Position numbers and translations under genes: made by a program. From positions 60,763 through 124,762 of the forward strand of contig NZ_JAAOIV010000013.1 of assembly GCF_011440275.1 (NCBI RefSeq): DNA of 64,000 nucleotides. Direction: 5' to 3'. The notes beneath the pieces were generated by a model. The model was not told where the DNA came from. It saw nothing but the letters and a program-made list of their open reading frames with translations, and did no database searches. Below are positions 1 through 8,435 of the stretch, one piece after another (the stretch's first letter is position 1; the number at the start of each line of letters is the position of its first letter). This DNA comes from Metallococcus carri. Its GTDB lineage: Bacteria > Actinomycetota > Actinomycetes > Actinomycetales > Dermatophilaceae.

Positions 1-186
1 CCTGATGGTCCCGCCGCCCGAGGTGACCCGATCGATCACCCCGGCCCGGGTCGAGACGCACGCGGCGATGGTCGGGTAGACCGCCGATCGGTGCGTCCAC
101 AGCGTCTCCGCTGATGCGGCGCCGGCCGCGGCGACGAGCGAGCCACTGAGGGCGACGGCGGCGGTGGTGCGTGTGATGACGTGCAT
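1..186 (-). CDS. Secreted protein, N-terminal part only
   Basis: The reverse strand reads open from an ATG at 186 to the window edge, giving 62 codons. A purine-rich GGGGGAATC lies directly before the start and can act as ribosome binding site. The protein starts with a basic stretch (MHVITRTT), a hydrophobic Ala/Val/Leu core and an ASA-E cleavage-like site near residues 24-26, so it is very likely exported. The mature part begins ETLWTHRSAVYPT and contains one Cys. The rest lies outside the window and I do not recognise a family. Confidence 0.6.
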   Translation of the reverse strand, partial: MHVITRTTAAVALSGSLVAAAGAASAETLWTHRSAVYPTIAACVSTRAGVIDRVTSGGGTIR

Positions 187-265
187 GATTCCCCCTAAGT
201 CGGGCGGCGCCTCCCCCGGCGCGACCGACCAATCGAGTATGCCGGGTGGCGGGGCAGCGAGGCAA

Positions 266-1351
266 TCACGGGTTGATCGCGAGGAAGACGAACGAACCGA
301 GCAGCACCAGGTGGACGCCACCTTGCAGGCGGGTTGCGCGGCCCGGCACCACGGTGAGGACGCTGACCACGACGCTGAGCGCGAGCAACACCAATTGCGT
401 TGAGCCCAGGCCGAGTTCGAGCGGTCCGTCCAACCAGAGCGACGCCAACGCCAGGGCGGGGATGGTCAGGCCGATGCTCGCCATGGCCGAGCCGTAGGCC
501 AGGTTGAGGCTGGTCTGCACCCGGCCGCGGGTGGCGGCCCGTGCGGCGGCGAGCGTCTCCGGGGCGAGCACCAGCAAGGCAATGATCACGCCGACGAAGG
601 ACGCCGGGAAACCGAGCGCCGCCACACCGCGCTCGATCGCCGGCGACTCGATCTTGGCCAGCCCGACGACGGCCACCAGGGACACGAGCAGCAGGCCAAG
701 GCTCGCCAGCGCAGCCCGGCCCGACGGCGGCTCGGCGTGTGAGTCCTCGGCGATGACGTCGCCACTCGCGTCGACCGGTAGGAAGAAGTCGCGGTGCCGC
801 ACCGTTTGGGTGACGACGAAGAGGCCGTAGAGCACGAGCGAGGCCAGCGCGGCGAAGGTCAGCTGAGCCCCGGTGAACTGCGGCCCGGGCGCGCCGGTGG
901 TGAAGGTCGGCAACACCAGGCAGGTGCCGGCCAGTGCAGCGACCGTCGCGAGCGCGCCGCCGGTGCCCTCAGGGTTGAAGTGGCTGAAGCCAAACCGTTG
1001 TGAGGACAACAGGATTGACAGGCCGGCGATGCCGTTCACCGTGATCATCACCGCGGCGAACACGGTGTCGCGGGCGAGCGTGGCGGTGTCCTTGCCGCCG
1101 CTCACCATCAAGGTGACGATCAGCGCCACCTCGATGATGGTGACCGCCACCGCGAGCACGAGCGAGCCGAAGGGTTCGCCGACGCGATGAGCGACGACCT
1201 CGGCGTGGTGCACCGCGGCGAGCACGGCGCCGCCGAGCAGCACCGCAACGAGGATGACGGGGATCGTGCCGAGGTTGCGGCCCCACGTGAGGGCAAGAGC
1301 AACGAGCGCGACGACCGGGACGACATTCGTCCAGGCCAGCCGCTCACGCAT
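266..1351 (-). CDS. chaA: Ca2+/H+ antiporter, ChaA type
   Basis: A 361-residue membrane protein of the Ca2+/cation antiporter (CaCA) superfamily, which swaps cytoplasmic Ca2+ (or Na+/K+) for protons. About ten or eleven hydrophobic segments run from residue 10 to the end. The first alpha repeat, GEPFGSLVLAVAVTIIEVAL near residues 58-77, carries the conserved acidic residue E74. The second repeat, around YGSAMASIGLTIP near residue 285, is the matching half of the family's inverted duplication. The start ATG overlaps the end of the upstream TerC gene by 8 nt, so the two are probably co-translated and may share a job in divalent cation handling. Length is normal for the family. Confidence 0.88.
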   Translation of the reverse strand: MRERLAWTNVVPVVALVALALTWGRNLGTIPVILVAVLLGGAVLAAVHHAEVVAHRVGEPFGSLVLAVAVTIIEVALIVTLMVSGGKDTATLARDTVFAAVMITVNGIAGLSILLSSQRFGFSHFNPEGTGGALATVAALAGTCLVLPTFTTGAPGPQFTGAQLTFAALASLVLYGLFVVTQTVRHRDFFLPVDASGDVIAEDSHAEPPSGRAALASLGLLLVSLVAVVGLAKIESPAIERGVAALGFPASFVGVIIALLVLAPETLAAARAATRGRVQTSLNLAYGSAMASIGLTIPALALASLWLDGPLELGLGSTQLVLLALSVVVSVLTVVPGRATRLQGGVHLVLLGSFVFLAINP

Positions 1352-2336
1352 CGGAGCGGGCCGCGGTGCCGCGGGACTTGATCAGCGAGGCGATGACAGT
1401 GATGGTGAGCACGCCGACAATGATGCCCAGAGATGCACCGGTGGAGATCTCGATGAGCTTGACCGGTTTGCCGTCGTTGATGAACGGCACGGTGTTCTGC
1501 TTCAGCGCGTGCAGCAGCAGCTTGACGCCGATCACGCCGAGCACGACCGCCAGGCCGTAGCTCAGGTAGACCAACCGGTCGAGCAACTCGTCGATGAGGA
1601 AATAGAGCTGGCGCAGGCCCAGCAGTGAGAACGCCGTCGCGGTGAAGACGATGTAGGGCTCTTCGGTCAGGCCGTAGATCGCCGGGATCGCATCGAGCGC
1701 GAAGAGGATGTCGGTGCCGCCGATGATGATCATCACCAGCAGCATCGGCGTCATCACCCGCCGGCCGGCGACGCGGGTGAAGAGCTTGTCGCCGTCATAC
1801 TCGTCGGTCGCGTTGAAGAACCGCCGCGCCATCCGGGCGATGATGTTGTCGCCGGTGTGCTGGTCGGTGCCCTCGGGTTTGAGCATGTGACCCGCGGTGA
1901 GCAGCAGGATTAGGCCGAAAACGTAGAAGATCCAAGCGAATTGGTTGATCAGCGCAGCACCGATGAAGACGAAGATGGTGCGTGCCAGCAGGGCGATGAC
2001 GATGCCGACGAGCAGCACCTTCTGCTGATACTTCCGCGGCACGGCGAAGCTCGTCATGATCACCAGGAAGACGAAGAGGTTGTCGACCGACAACGCCTTC
2101 TCGGTGAGATAACCGGCGAAATATTCGGTGCCGAACTCATTGCCGTAGGTGCCACGGGTCACCAGCCAGAGGCCGATGCCGAAGACGACGGCGACGCCGA
2201 CATACAGCGCCGACCAGATCGCGGACTCACGCAGCGTCGGCTCGTGTGCCTGGCGGACGTGGAAGAAGAAGTCGAAGAGCAGCAGGCCGACGATCGCGGC
2301 GACGGTCAACAGCCAGACATAGACGGGGACGTCCAT
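1344..2336 (-). CDS. TerC/Alx family membrane protein
   Basis: A 330-residue polytopic membrane protein of the TerC family, whose members export Mn2+ or help load metals onto exported proteins. It shows the family signatures EKALSVDNLFVF near residues 79-90 and GGTDILFALDAIPA near 205-218, with the conserved Asp residues inside the membrane segments, plus FDFFF near the N-terminus. GGGAAGGACCG just before the ATG is a good ribosome binding site. It leads a two-gene operon with the antiporter. I looked in the 112 nt upstream for a yybP-ykoY Mn2+ riboswitch, common before Alx/TerC genes elsewhere, and saw none. Confidence 0.85.
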   Translation of the reverse strand: MDVPVYVWLLTVAAIVGLLLFDFFFHVRQAHEPTLRESAIWSALYVGVAVVFGIGLWLVTRGTYGNEFGTEYFAGYLTEKALSVDNLFVFLVIMTSFAVPRKYQQKVLLVGIVIALLARTIFVFIGAALINQFAWIFYVFGLILLLTAGHMLKPEGTDQHTGDNIIARMARRFFNATDEYDGDKLFTRVAGRRVMTPMLLVMIIIGGTDILFALDAIPAIYGLTEEPYIVFTATAFSLLGLRQLYFLIDELLDRLVYLSYGLAVVLGVIGVKLLLHALKQNTVPFINDGKPVKLIEISTGASLGIIVGVLTITVIASLIKSRGTAARSDA

Positions 2337-2448
2337 CGGTCCTTCCCGGTGGGCGTGGTGTGGAGGGGTTCACTGCCTGCAACGCCCGAACCGCCTCCAG
2401 AGTGCCCGGCTCACCAGTCGCGACGGAAATCGGCCCGCGAGGGCGGCC

Positions 2449-3000
2449 TCAGCGCCCGCGCAGTCCCGTCGCGTCGAGGTATGCCGCAGCGTCGGTCGTC
2501 ACGATGAGGTCGGCGAAGGTGTCGGCCGAGACCAATTCGCCGTCGACCATCCGCTGCAGCATTGCCAGCATCGGCTGCCAGAAGCCACCCACATCGAGCA
2601 CGCCGACCCGATGCGGCAGGTAGCCGAGGGTGCGCCAGGTCCACACCTCGAAGAACTCCTCCAGCGTGCCGATGCCGCCGGGCAGCACGAGGAAGGCATC
2701 GCCGAGCTGCGCCATACGGGCTTTGCGTTCGTGCATGGTCTCGACGACTTCCAGCCGGGTGAGGTCGTGCCGCCCCCACTCCCGGTCGATCATCGATTGA
2801 GGTATGACGCCGATGACCTCGCCGCCCGCGTCGAGTGCGCCCTGGGCGAGAGCGCCCATCGAGCCGCCGCCTCCGCCGCCGTAAACGACGCCAAAGCCGT
2901 TGTCTGCCAGGGTTTTTCCGGTGTCGTATGCCGCCTGCTGCCACTGCGGGTTGTTGCCCGGGCGGGACGCGCAGAACACGGTGATGAACGGCTGGGTCAT
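2449..3000 (-). CDS. LOG family protein (nucleotide 5'-monophosphate phosphoribohydrolase)
   Basis: A 183-residue Rossmann-type protein of the LOG (lonely guy) family, which cleaves nucleotide monophosphates, for example cytokinin riboside 5'-monophosphate, into base and ribose 5-phosphate. The catalytic signature PGGIGTLEE lies at about residues 107-115, and the nucleotide-binding stretch YGGGGGGSMG at about 40-49. GGGGAGA six to nine bases upstream supports the ATG at 3000. The natural substrate in bacteria is not settled. Older databases call such proteins TIGR00730 or lysine decarboxylase, which is misleading. Confidence 0.85.
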   Translation of the reverse strand: MTQPFITVFCASRPGNNPQWQQAAYDTGKTLADNGFGVVYGGGGGGSMGALAQGALDAGGEVIGVIPQSMIDREWGRHDLTRLEVVETMHERKARMAQLGDAFLVLPGGIGTLEEFFEVWTWRTLGYLPHRVGVLDVGGFWQPMLAMLQRMVDGELVSADTFADLIVTTDAAAYLDATGLRGR

Positions 3001-3022
3001 GGCTCAAAGTCTCCCCGGCTCT

Positions 3023-3131
3023 GTCCGCAGTTGCGCGGCAGGGGTGGTGCAGTTCTGCGGACGCTGGGCAGGGGGCGTGCCCTTGCGTCCGCAGTTTCGC
3101 GGCAGGGGTGGTGCAGTTCTGCGGACGCTGG
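3023..3131. repeat. Two copies of a 64-bp palindromic repeat
   Basis: Two near-identical units begin at 3023 and 3087, so the period is 64 bp. Each carries GTCCGCAGTT, then GGTGGTGCAG, then CTGCGGAC, so the ends pair (GTCCGCAG with CTGCGGAC). The same core recurs inside bioA (44911-45147) and at 53215-53520. The array lies between two minus-strand genes, with no coding sign. Confidence 0.85.
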
Positions 3132-3149
3132 GTATGCCGCCCACCGGCG

Positions 3150-4046
3150 TCACCAGTGCGCGAGCACGGAATAGGGCGGCACCGCGAAATGGTCCGGCAG
3201 GCGGGGCAGCAGCCAGAGCAGGTTGTCCACCGCAACCGCCTGAGCCAGATCGACGGCGAGCGCTCGGTCCAGGTCCATCACCTCGACCAGGATGTCCAGC
3301 CGGCGTCGAAGCCCACGCTCCGGATCGTCGGCGACATCGGCAAACCTATTGCGCAGCATGGCAATCGGCTCGAACTCCACCGGGCCGGCATACGGCAACG
3401 GGTCGATCAGCCGCCAGCCGGGGTCGGTGCCGGGCAGGGTGTGCAGCACGTTGAGGTAGTGCGCGTCGTGGTGCAGCAGCCAGGTGTCGGTGATGTCCAC
3501 GGCGTCGGCGAGGGTGGCCAGTGCTCGGTCCACGGCCGGCTCAGGCAGCAGCCCCGGTGTCTCGTCCCGGTGCTTGCGGATGGACTCGGCGATGCGTTCG
3601 AGCTCCGGTGCGATCCGCGGGACCTCGGTCGGCGCCGCGCTGCGCGAGCGAGCCAGCAGGTCGCCGATGATCGCCGTCGCCTCGTCGGCGTCGGGATGGT
3701 GCTCCAGGTCGCGCGCCGGGTCGAGGCGCTCCAACAACATCGCGCCGCGCGTCGCGTCGGAGGCTACGAGTTCGACGGCGGTGCCACGCGGACGCCATAC
3801 CGAAAGAGCGAGGGCCTCGGCGGCGATCTGGGGAGGGTCGCCGATTTTCAGGACCAGGGCTCGCCCGGCCGCGTCGCGCACCGGCCAGACGACGCCGAGC
3901 TGGCCGGCGATCGCGTCGCCATCGCGGCGCAGGCCCCACGCGTCGGCGAGCTCGGGAGCCAGACGCGCCGCGGACTGCTGGCCCTCACGGTGGCCCGGGC
4001 GGTCCGGGTCCCACGCGTGCGAAGTGAGGGGGAGCGGCCAGGGCAT
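3150..4046 (-). CDS. Aminoglycoside/streptomycin 6-kinase-like phosphotransferase
   Basis: A 298-residue protein-kinase-fold small-molecule kinase, most like the streptomycin 6-kinase (APH(6)) group found in actinobacteria. It has a candidate ATP-binding Lys in VLKIGDPPQ near residue 67, a catalytic loop HHDAHYLNVL near 192-201, and the metal-binding IDPLPYAG near 214-221. The usual loop reads HGDLHxxN. Here the Gly is His, but the catalytic Asp (194) and the Asn (199) are kept, so activity is plausible. Whether it gives drug resistance or phosphorylates a house metabolite cannot be told. It stands alone, divergent from the cyd operon. Confidence 0.75.
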   Translation of the reverse strand: MPWPLPLTSHAWDPDRPGHREGQQSAARLAPELADAWGLRRDGDAIAGQLGVVWPVRDAAGRALVLKIGDPPQIAAEALALSVWRPRGTAVELVASDATRGAMLLERLDPARDLEHHPDADEATAIIGDLLARSRSAAPTEVPRIAPELERIAESIRKHRDETPGLLPEPAVDRALATLADAVDITDTWLLHHDAHYLNVLHTLPGTDPGWRLIDPLPYAGPVEFEPIAMLRNRFADVADDPERGLRRRLDILVEVMDLDRALAVDLAQAVAVDNLLWLLPRLPDHFAVPPYSVLAHW

Positions 4047-4065
4047 GGGTTGAGTGTGGCAGGGG

Positions 4066-4255
4066 CGGGTTTCGACGCGCTCGCTCGTTCCTCGCTCGCT
4101 TGCTCAACCAACGAGCGGGGGCGGGTTTCGACGCGCTCGCTCCTTCGTCGCTCGCTTGCTCAACCAACGAGAAGACGCGCTCGCTCGTTCCTCGCTCGCT
4201 TGCTCAACCAACGAGAAGGGGCGCTCAACCGGCGGGGCGCGCGCTCAACCGGCGA
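4066..4255. repeat. GTTTCGACG...CTCAACCAACGAG repeats
   Basis: Two full units and one partial unit of about 50-55 bp, each reading GGTTTCGACGCG, then a CGCTCG-rich middle, then CTTGCTCAACCAACGAG. Degenerate CTCAACCGGCG pieces follow to 4255. The family recurs at 27372-27600 and, as a single reversed copy, at about 42288-42335. This copy sits in the divergent promoter region between the phosphotransferase and cydA. Confidence 0.85.
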
Positions 4256-4273
4256 TGGGCTCCGAGGGTGCGT

Positions 4274-4294
4274 AGTACTACGAGGAGTAGTACT
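4274..4294. promoter_or_regulatory. Perfect dyad upstream of cydA, candidate operator
   Basis: AGTACTAC (4274-4281) and GTAGTACT (4287-4294) form a perfect 8-bp inverted repeat around GAGGA. The left half also belongs to a 10-bp self-palindrome, GTAGTACTAC (4272-4281), echoed at 4287-4296 as GTAGTACTGT. It lies 54 bp before the chosen cydA start. The cyd operon ends with a BlaI/CopY-type repressor gene, so autoregulation through this site is the natural guess. Confidence 0.6.
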
Positions 4295-4347
4295 GTCGGA
4301 TGCGGGCCGCGAGAGGCGACCCGACCTCGGCATACAGGAGTCCCGCG

Positions 4348-5790
4348 GTGAACACTCTGGACCTGGCGCGATGGCAGTTCGCCATCACGACCGTCTACCA
4401 CTTCCTCTTCGTGCCGATCACGATCGGTATGTCGGCGATCGTCGCCTATTTCCACACGCGCTGGGTGGTCAAGCGCGACCCGGAGATGCTGCGACTGGCG
4501 AAGTTCTTCGGCAAGCTCTTCACGATCAACTTCGCGCTCGGCCTGGTGACCGGCATCGTGCAGGAGTTCCAGTTCGGGATGAACTGGTCGGCCTACAGCC
4601 GGTTCGTCGGTGACATCTTCGGCGCGCCGCTGGCCTTCGAGGCGCTGCTCGCGTTCTTCCTCGAGTCGACCTTCCTCGGCCTGTGGATCTTCGGCTGGGG
4701 GCGGCTGCCGGAGAAGCTGCACGCGATGACGATCTGGATCGTGCACATCGGCACCGTCCTGTCGGCCTACTTCATCCTGAGCGCCAACTCGTTCATGCAA
4801 AACCCGGTCGGCTGGCGCTACAACCCGCAGAAGAACCGCGCCGAGCTGACCGACTTCATGGCGGTGCTGACCAACAAGGTGCAGCTGGTGACCTTCCCGC
4901 ATGTCATCACCGCGTCCTACATGGTCGGCGGCGCGGTCATCATGGGCGTCGCGCTCTACCAGCAGATGCGCAGCAAGGATCCGGACCGCGGGATGTACCG
5001 CAAGGCGACCCGCATCGGTGCCATCGTCACCCTCGTCGGCGGTCTCGGTGTCGCGGTCACTGGCGACGCACAGGGCAAGATCATGACCGACGTCCAGCCG
5101 ATGAAAATGGCTGCGGCAGAAGCGCTTTACGACACCCAGAACCGTTGCGCCGCCTTCTCGATCTTCACCGTCGGCACCCCGGACGGGCAGAGTCAGAAGT
5201 TCGCGGTGAAGGTGCCATGCGTGCTGTCCTTCCTCGCCACCGGCTCGGTCAACGGCAAGGTCGACGGCATCAACGACCTCAAGCGCACGCTGCCCGGACA
5301 GCTGCAAGCGCAAGCCAAAGCGGACGGCATACCGGAGCAGTATGTGAGCCCGGACCAGCTCACCCCGACGATCTGGATGACCTACTGGAACTTCCGCTTC
5401 ATGATCGGAGCGGGTATGGCGGCCGCCTTCTTTGCGGCGCTCACCCTCTGGGCGACCCGCAAGGGCCGCACACCGACCTCACGCTGGTGGACACCACTCG
5501 CGGTGGTCACGCCGCTGCTCACGGTCTTCGGGCAGAGCTTCGGCTGGATCTTCACCGAGGTCGGCCGTCAGCCGTGGCTCGTCTACGGGGTGATCACCAC
5601 CTCCAGTGGAGTGTCGCCGTCCTCGACGACCGGCCAGGTGCTCTTCTCGATGATCGGCTTCACGCTGCTGTATGCCGTGCTGGCCGTGATCGAGGTCAAG
5701 CTCTTCCTCGACTACACGCGCAAGGGTGCTGAGCCCTTCGAGGAACCGCGGATGGTCGAGTCCGACGACGAACTGCAGTTCGCCTACTGA
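4348..5790 (+). CDS. cydA: Cytochrome bd ubiquinol/menaquinol oxidase subunit I
   Basis: Large haem-bearing subunit of cytochrome bd oxidase, which oxidises quinol and reduces O2 to water at high affinity without pumping protons. I start it at the GTG at 4348 because CAGGAG lies 7 nt upstream, giving 480 residues. RWQFAITTVYHFLFVPIT at the N-terminus holds His18, the b595-type ligand position. FESTFLGLWIFGWGRL, the short Q-loop region (about residues 270-330) and later helices match the family. The short Q-loop is usual for actinobacteria. First gene of cydA-cydB-cydD-cydC-blaI. Confidence 0.95.
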   Translation: MNTLDLARWQFAITTVYHFLFVPITIGMSAIVAYFHTRWVVKRDPEMLRLAKFFGKLFTINFALGLVTGIVQEFQFGMNWSAYSRFVGDIFGAPLAFEALLAFFLESTFLGLWIFGWGRLPEKLHAMTIWIVHIGTVLSAYFILSANSFMQNPVGWRYNPQKNRAELTDFMAVLTNKVQLVTFPHVITASYMVGGAVIMGVALYQQMRSKDPDRGMYRKATRIGAIVTLVGGLGVAVTGDAQGKIMTDVQPMKMAAAEALYDTQNRCAAFSIFTVGTPDGQSQKFAVKVPCVLSFLATGSVNGKVDGINDLKRTLPGQLQAQAKADGIPEQYVSPDQLTPTIWMTYWNFRFMIGAGMAAAFFAALTLWATRKGRTPTSRWWTPLAVVTPLLTVFGQSFGWIFTEVGRQPWLVYGVITTSSGVSPSSTTGQVLFSMIGFTLLYAVLAVIEVKLFLDYTRKGAEPFEEPRMVESDDELQFAY

Positions 5791-5814
5791 TTTCGCGAAA
5801 AGGACTGTGTCGCA

Positions 5815-6879
5815 ATGAGTCTCGAAACCCTGTGGTTCGTCGTCATCGCTGCCCTGTGGACCGGATATTTCGTCCTCGAGGGCTTCGACTTCGGCGTCGG
5901 TATGTCGCTTCCCTTCCTCGGCCGGGGCCAGGACGCCGACGACAGTGAGAAGCGCAAGCGCGTGCTGCTCAACACGATCGGCCCCTTCTGGGACGGCAAC
6001 GAGGTGTGGCTGATCACCGCGGCCGGCGCAATGTTCGCGGCCTTCCCCGCGTGGTACGGCACGCTCTTCTCGGGCTTCTACCTCGCCTTCTTCGCGATCC
6101 TGATTGCGCTGATCCTGCGCAATATGGGCTTCGAATACCGGCACAAGCGCACCAGCCCGCGCTGGCGTCGCGGCTGGGACATCTGCATCGTCGCCGGGTC
6201 GCTGCTGCCCCCGCTGCTGCTCGGCATCGGTCTGACCAACATGGTCGTCGGCGTCCCGATCACCCAGAACGCCAACGGCGACTTCCTGTTCACCGGCACC
6301 CTGCTGACCCTGCTCAACCCGCTGGCGCTGCTCGGCGGTCTGGTCTTCGTCGGTCTGTCGCTGGCGCACGGCATGCACTTCATCGCGCTCAAGACGGCCG
6401 GCGAGATCCGGCAGGGCGCTCGTCGGCTAGCGACCCGATTCGGTGTGGTGGCAACGGTTTTCGCGTTGGTGCTGCTGTTGTGGTTCGACATCACGACGGG
6501 CACGGCCGCGTCGTGGGTCACCACCGTGCTGGCCGTGATCGGCCTCGTCGGGGCGCTCGCGGCAAATGCCATCGGGCGGGAGGGTTGGGCCTTCATCGGC
6601 TCGACCCTGACCTGGGTGATGACGCTGTCGACCTACTTCCTCGCGCTCTTCCCCAACCTGATGACCAGCAGCACGGCCGAGCGGTTCAGCCTCACCGTCC
6701 ACAACGCCGCCAGCACGCACCTGACGCTGCAGATCATGTCGTGGACGGCACTGGTCTTCGTGCCGATCACGCTGCTTTACAGCGCCTGGAACTACTGGGT
6801 CTTCCGGCGGCGGCTCGCCGTCGAGCACATCCCGGCCGCGCACGACCCGCTCGCTGCGGAGGAGCAGGTGCCGGCCTGA
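5815..6879 (+). CDS. cydB: Cytochrome bd oxidase subunit II
   Basis: 354-residue partner of CydA. The N-terminus, MSLETLWFVVIAALWTGYFV followed by LEGFDFGVG, and the PFWDGNEVWLITA segment near residue 60 are typical of CydB. About nine hydrophobic helices follow. AAAGGA ten bases before the ATG is the ribosome binding site. It starts 24 nt after cydA and its TGA overlaps the ATG of cydD (ATG at 6879), so translation is coupled to the assembly ABC transporter. Confidence 0.95.
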   Translation: MSLETLWFVVIAALWTGYFVLEGFDFGVGMSLPFLGRGQDADDSEKRKRVLLNTIGPFWDGNEVWLITAAGAMFAAFPAWYGTLFSGFYLAFFAILIALILRNMGFEYRHKRTSPRWRRGWDICIVAGSLLPPLLLGIGLTNMVVGVPITQNANGDFLFTGTLLTLLNPLALLGGLVFVGLSLAHGMHFIALKTAGEIRQGARRLATRFGVVATVFALVLLLWFDITTGTAASWVTTVLAVIGLVGALAANAIGREGWAFIGSTLTWVMTLSTYFLALFPNLMTSSTAERFSLTVHNAASTHLTLQIMSWTALVFVPITLLYSAWNYWVFRRRLAVEHIPAAHDPLAAEEQVPA

Positions 6880-8435
6880 TGCGCCCGTTCGACCCGCGCC
6901 TGGTGCGCGAGCTGCCGCAGACGCGGGCACCGGTCGCCGCGCTCGGCCTGCTGGGTGCCGCGGCGGGCGTGGCCGCGATCGGGCAGGCCTTCGCGATCGC
7001 CTGGCTGGTGACCGCGCTGGTCGGCGGAGGGTCGTTGTGGGCGCCGGCCGTGACCGTGGCGACCATCCTCGCCGTTCGCGGAATCCTCTCTGCCACAACG
7101 GAAGTCACCGCCACGTGGGCGGGCGCGCGCGTAGCCGGTGTGCTGCGCGAGCGGATCCTTGGGCGCTGGTCCCGCGCGACAGCCGACGACCGTCCGGCAC
7201 CCGAGCGCATGCTGACCATCTCCACCCACGGAGCCTCGTCGGTCGAGCCGTATGTCGCTCGCTACCTCCCAGCGCTCGTCGCCGCAGCCGTGGTGCCGCC
7301 CCTGGCGATCGTCACCCTGCTCGTCGTCGACTGGAGCTCGGCGCTGATCGTGGTGGCGACCGTGCCCCTGCTGCCGGTCTTCGCCGCGCTCATCGGACGG
7401 CATACCCAAGAGGCGACCCAGCGGCGGTGGGCGACGCAGACCCGGCTCGCCGGCCACTTCCTCGACGTGATGCGCGGTCTGCCGACGCTGGTGTCCTACG
7501 GCCGGGCCGAGAAGCAGGCCGATCAGGTTGCGGCAGTTGGCGATCGGCATCGCATCGCCACCGTGCGCACGCTCAAGATCGCCTTCCTCTCCTCGGCTGC
7601 GCTGGAGCTGCTCGCGACCATCTCTGTCGCGATCGTGGCGGTCTGGACCGGCATGCGGCTGGCGTGGGGCAACCTCGACCTGCAGGTGGCCCTCACCGCG
7701 ATCCTGCTGGCGCCGGAGGCCTACTGGCCGATCCGTCGGGTGGGGCAGGAGTTCCACGCGGCGGCCGACGGGGCGGAGGCGATCGACGCGCTGCTCGCCG
7801 ACGTGCCGCCCGCCTGCTTCGCTGGACGCGAGTCCATGTCCGTGCGCGACCTGAGCTACCGCTATCCCGGAGCCAATGTCGATGTGCTGCAAGGGATTTC
7901 GTATGCCGTCCGCCCCGGGCTGACCGTCGTGACCGGCCCCTCGGGGTGCGGCAAGACGACGCTGCTCGAACTGCTGGCGGGGCTGCGGACGCCGACCGCC
8001 GGCGCCGCGGAGGTGCCTCGGACCCACCTGGTCACGCAGACGCCCTTCGTGCTGCCGGCCACCGTCGCCGACAACCTCGCGCTCGGCACCGGTGCCAGCC
8101 CGGCTCAGATCGCGGCGGCGTGTGCCGCCACCGGACTCGACCGGGTGATCGCCGGGCTTCCCGATGGGACAGCAACCCTGTTGGGAGACAATGGGTTTGG
8201 CCTGTCCGCTGGTCAACGAGCCCGCCTCGGCCTCACCCGCGCGATGCTGTCCGACGCGGCGGTCGTGCTGCTCGACGAACCCACGGCGCACCTCGACCCG
8301 GCCTCCGCGAGACAGGTGCGGTCCGTCATACGGGACCTGGCTCGCACCCGGCCGGTCGTCGCGGTGACCCACGACCCCGAGCTCGCCGCTCTCGCCGACG
8401 CGCAGTGGCCGCTGACCGAGCGAGTGCCCGCATGA
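6879..8435 (+). CDS. cydD: Thiol reductant ABC exporter subunit CydD
   Basis: 518-residue half-transporter with N-terminal transmembrane domain and C-terminal ATPase. CydDC exports cysteine/glutathione-type reductants (or moves haem) and is needed to assemble cytochrome bd. The ATPase shows Walker A GPSGCGKTT near residue 353, an LSAGQRARLGL signature near 442 and Walker B VVLLDEPTAHLD near 461. The start is fixed by the overlap with the cydB stop. The C-terminal ATGA overlaps cydC. Confidence 0.92.
   Translation: MRPFDPRLVRELPQTRAPVAALGLLGAAAGVAAIGQAFAIAWLVTALVGGGSLWAPAVTVATILAVRGILSATTEVTATWAGARVAGVLRERILGRWSRATADDRPAPERMLTISTHGASSVEPYVARYLPALVAAAVVPPLAIVTLLVVDWSSALIVVATVPLLPVFAALIGRHTQEATQRRWATQTRLAGHFLDVMRGLPTLVSYGRAEKQADQVAAVGDRHRIATVRTLKIAFLSSAALELLATISVAIVAVWTGMRLAWGNLDLQVALTAILLAPEAYWPIRRVGQEFHAAADGAEAIDALLADVPPACFAGRESMSVRDLSYRYPGANVDVLQGISYAVRPGLTVVTGPSGCGKTTLLELLAGLRTPTAGAAEVPRTHLVTQTPFVLPATVADNLALGTGASPAQIAAACAATGLDRVIAGLPDGTATLLGDNGFGLSAGQRARLGLTRAMLSDAAVVLLDEPTAHLDPASARQVRSVIRDLARTRPVVAVTHDPELAALADAQWPLTERVPA

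Noticed and set aside
2337..2448. yybP-ykoY Mn2+ riboswitch before the TerC gene
   Set aside because: I could not find the conserved paired core; a normal ribosome binding site is present.
3150..4046. Proven aminoglycoside resistance gene
   Set aside because: The fold fits, but the catalytic loop is variant and no substrate can be inferred, so only a kinase-like call is made.
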